Below, piece by piece: positions 6,182 to 6,239 of a stretch of DNA of 6,239 nucleotides (position 1 is its first letter; every line of letters starts with the position of its first letter). A model generated the notes under the pieces. It searched no databases. It was not told where the DNA came from and saw nothing but the letters and a program-made list of their open reading frames with translations. Source of the stretch: JBOHNM01 sp050730675. Lineage in GTDB: Bacteria; Planctomycetota; Phycisphaerae; Phycisphaerales; UBA1924. Both the position numbers and the translations under genes were made by a program. Where the stretch lies: contig JBOHNM010000199.1 in assembly GCA_050730675.1 (NCBI GenBank), positions 1 to 6,239 on the forward strand, in the 5' to 3' direction.

Positions 6182-6239
6182 CGGTCCCCCCCCACGCCCG
6201 GCTGGACGAAGGCGCCTTCGACGCCGAGCATGTCTGCGC
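6178..6239 (-). CDS. nuoJ: C-terminal end of NADH-quinone oxidoreductase subunit J (partial)
   Basis: The minus-strand frame ending in TGA at 6178-6180 is open to the window edge. It gives the 19-residue tail ADMLGVEGAFVQPGVGGDR. The fragment is too short and hydrophilic to identify on its own. The call rests on position: in complex I operons nuoJ directly precedes nuoK, and this frame ends in a GTGA overlap with the nuoK start, as expected for a translationally coupled pair. NuoJ is the multi-helix membrane subunit (ND6 homologue) packed against NuoK. Its membrane helices lie outside the window. Confidence 0.7.
   Translation of the reverse strand, partial: ADMLGVEGAFVQPGVGGDR
6186..6193 (-). 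promoter_or_regulatory. G8 run acting as nuoK ribosome binding site
   Basis: On the minus strand eight consecutive G are followed by ACCG and then the nuoK GTG. The run can pair with the pyrimidine-rich 16S tail at a suitable distance (4 to 7 bases depending on register). It also encodes Gly-Gly codons near the nuoJ C-terminus, so one stretch serves both genes. This supports the GTG start of nuoK. Confidence 0.6.

Noticed and set aside
1..6239. Mobile elements, tRNA or rRNA genes, CRISPR arrays, defence genes
   Set aside because: I found no transposase, terminal inverted repeats, regularly spaced repeats or structural RNA. The window is filled by the nuo genes and the dockerin tail.

Overview
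The window is GC-rich and densely coding. It holds the 3' end of a respiratory complex I (proton-pumping NADH:quinone oxidoreductase, nuo) operon on the minus strand, meeting the tail of an unrelated secreted-protein gene on the plus strand. The plus-strand tail (1-181) ends in two near-identical DGQLTxDDIVxFLxxFFAG units and a terminal Gly-Cys-Pro. I recognise this as the 'GC-type dockerin' C-terminal domain, typical of Phycisphaerae-like Planctomycetota. Together with the high GC content, it suggests a planctomycete of class Phycisphaerae. That placement is inferred from one domain and was not tested by a search.

Layout in minus-strand transcription order (right to left): the last 19 codons of a probable nuoJ (6178-6239), then nuoK (5825-6181), nuoL (3546-5798), nuoM (1817-3526) and nuoN (210-1820). 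This is the canonical J-K-L-M-N order. The genes either overlap by 4 bases (J/K and M/N, both through GTGA) or lie 26 and 19 bases apart (K/L and L/M), so they almost certainly form one transcript. No promoter is visible inside the window; it would lie beyond the right edge. nuoN is presumably the last gene, because 28 bases after its stop it meets the convergent dockerin-type gene. No gene-free stretch exceeds 28 bases.

The genes encode the membrane arm of complex I. NuoL, NuoM and NuoN are the three antiporter-like proton-channel subunits. NuoK and NuoJ belong to the link next to the quinone site. The key charged residues of the channels are all present: two Glu in NuoK, and the TM5 Glu, TM7 Lys, TM8 Lys and TM12 Lys/Glu in L, M and N. 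The subunits therefore look functional.

This is mostly an ordinary region, and I see no undescribed system. The points worth a second look are: histidine-rich insertions at the equivalent TM13-TM14 loop of both NuoL and NuoM; a signal-like N-terminal extension on NuoL; a G8 run that serves as the nuoK ribosome binding site and could join nuoJ to nuoK by -1 slippage; and the dockerin-type tail itself.
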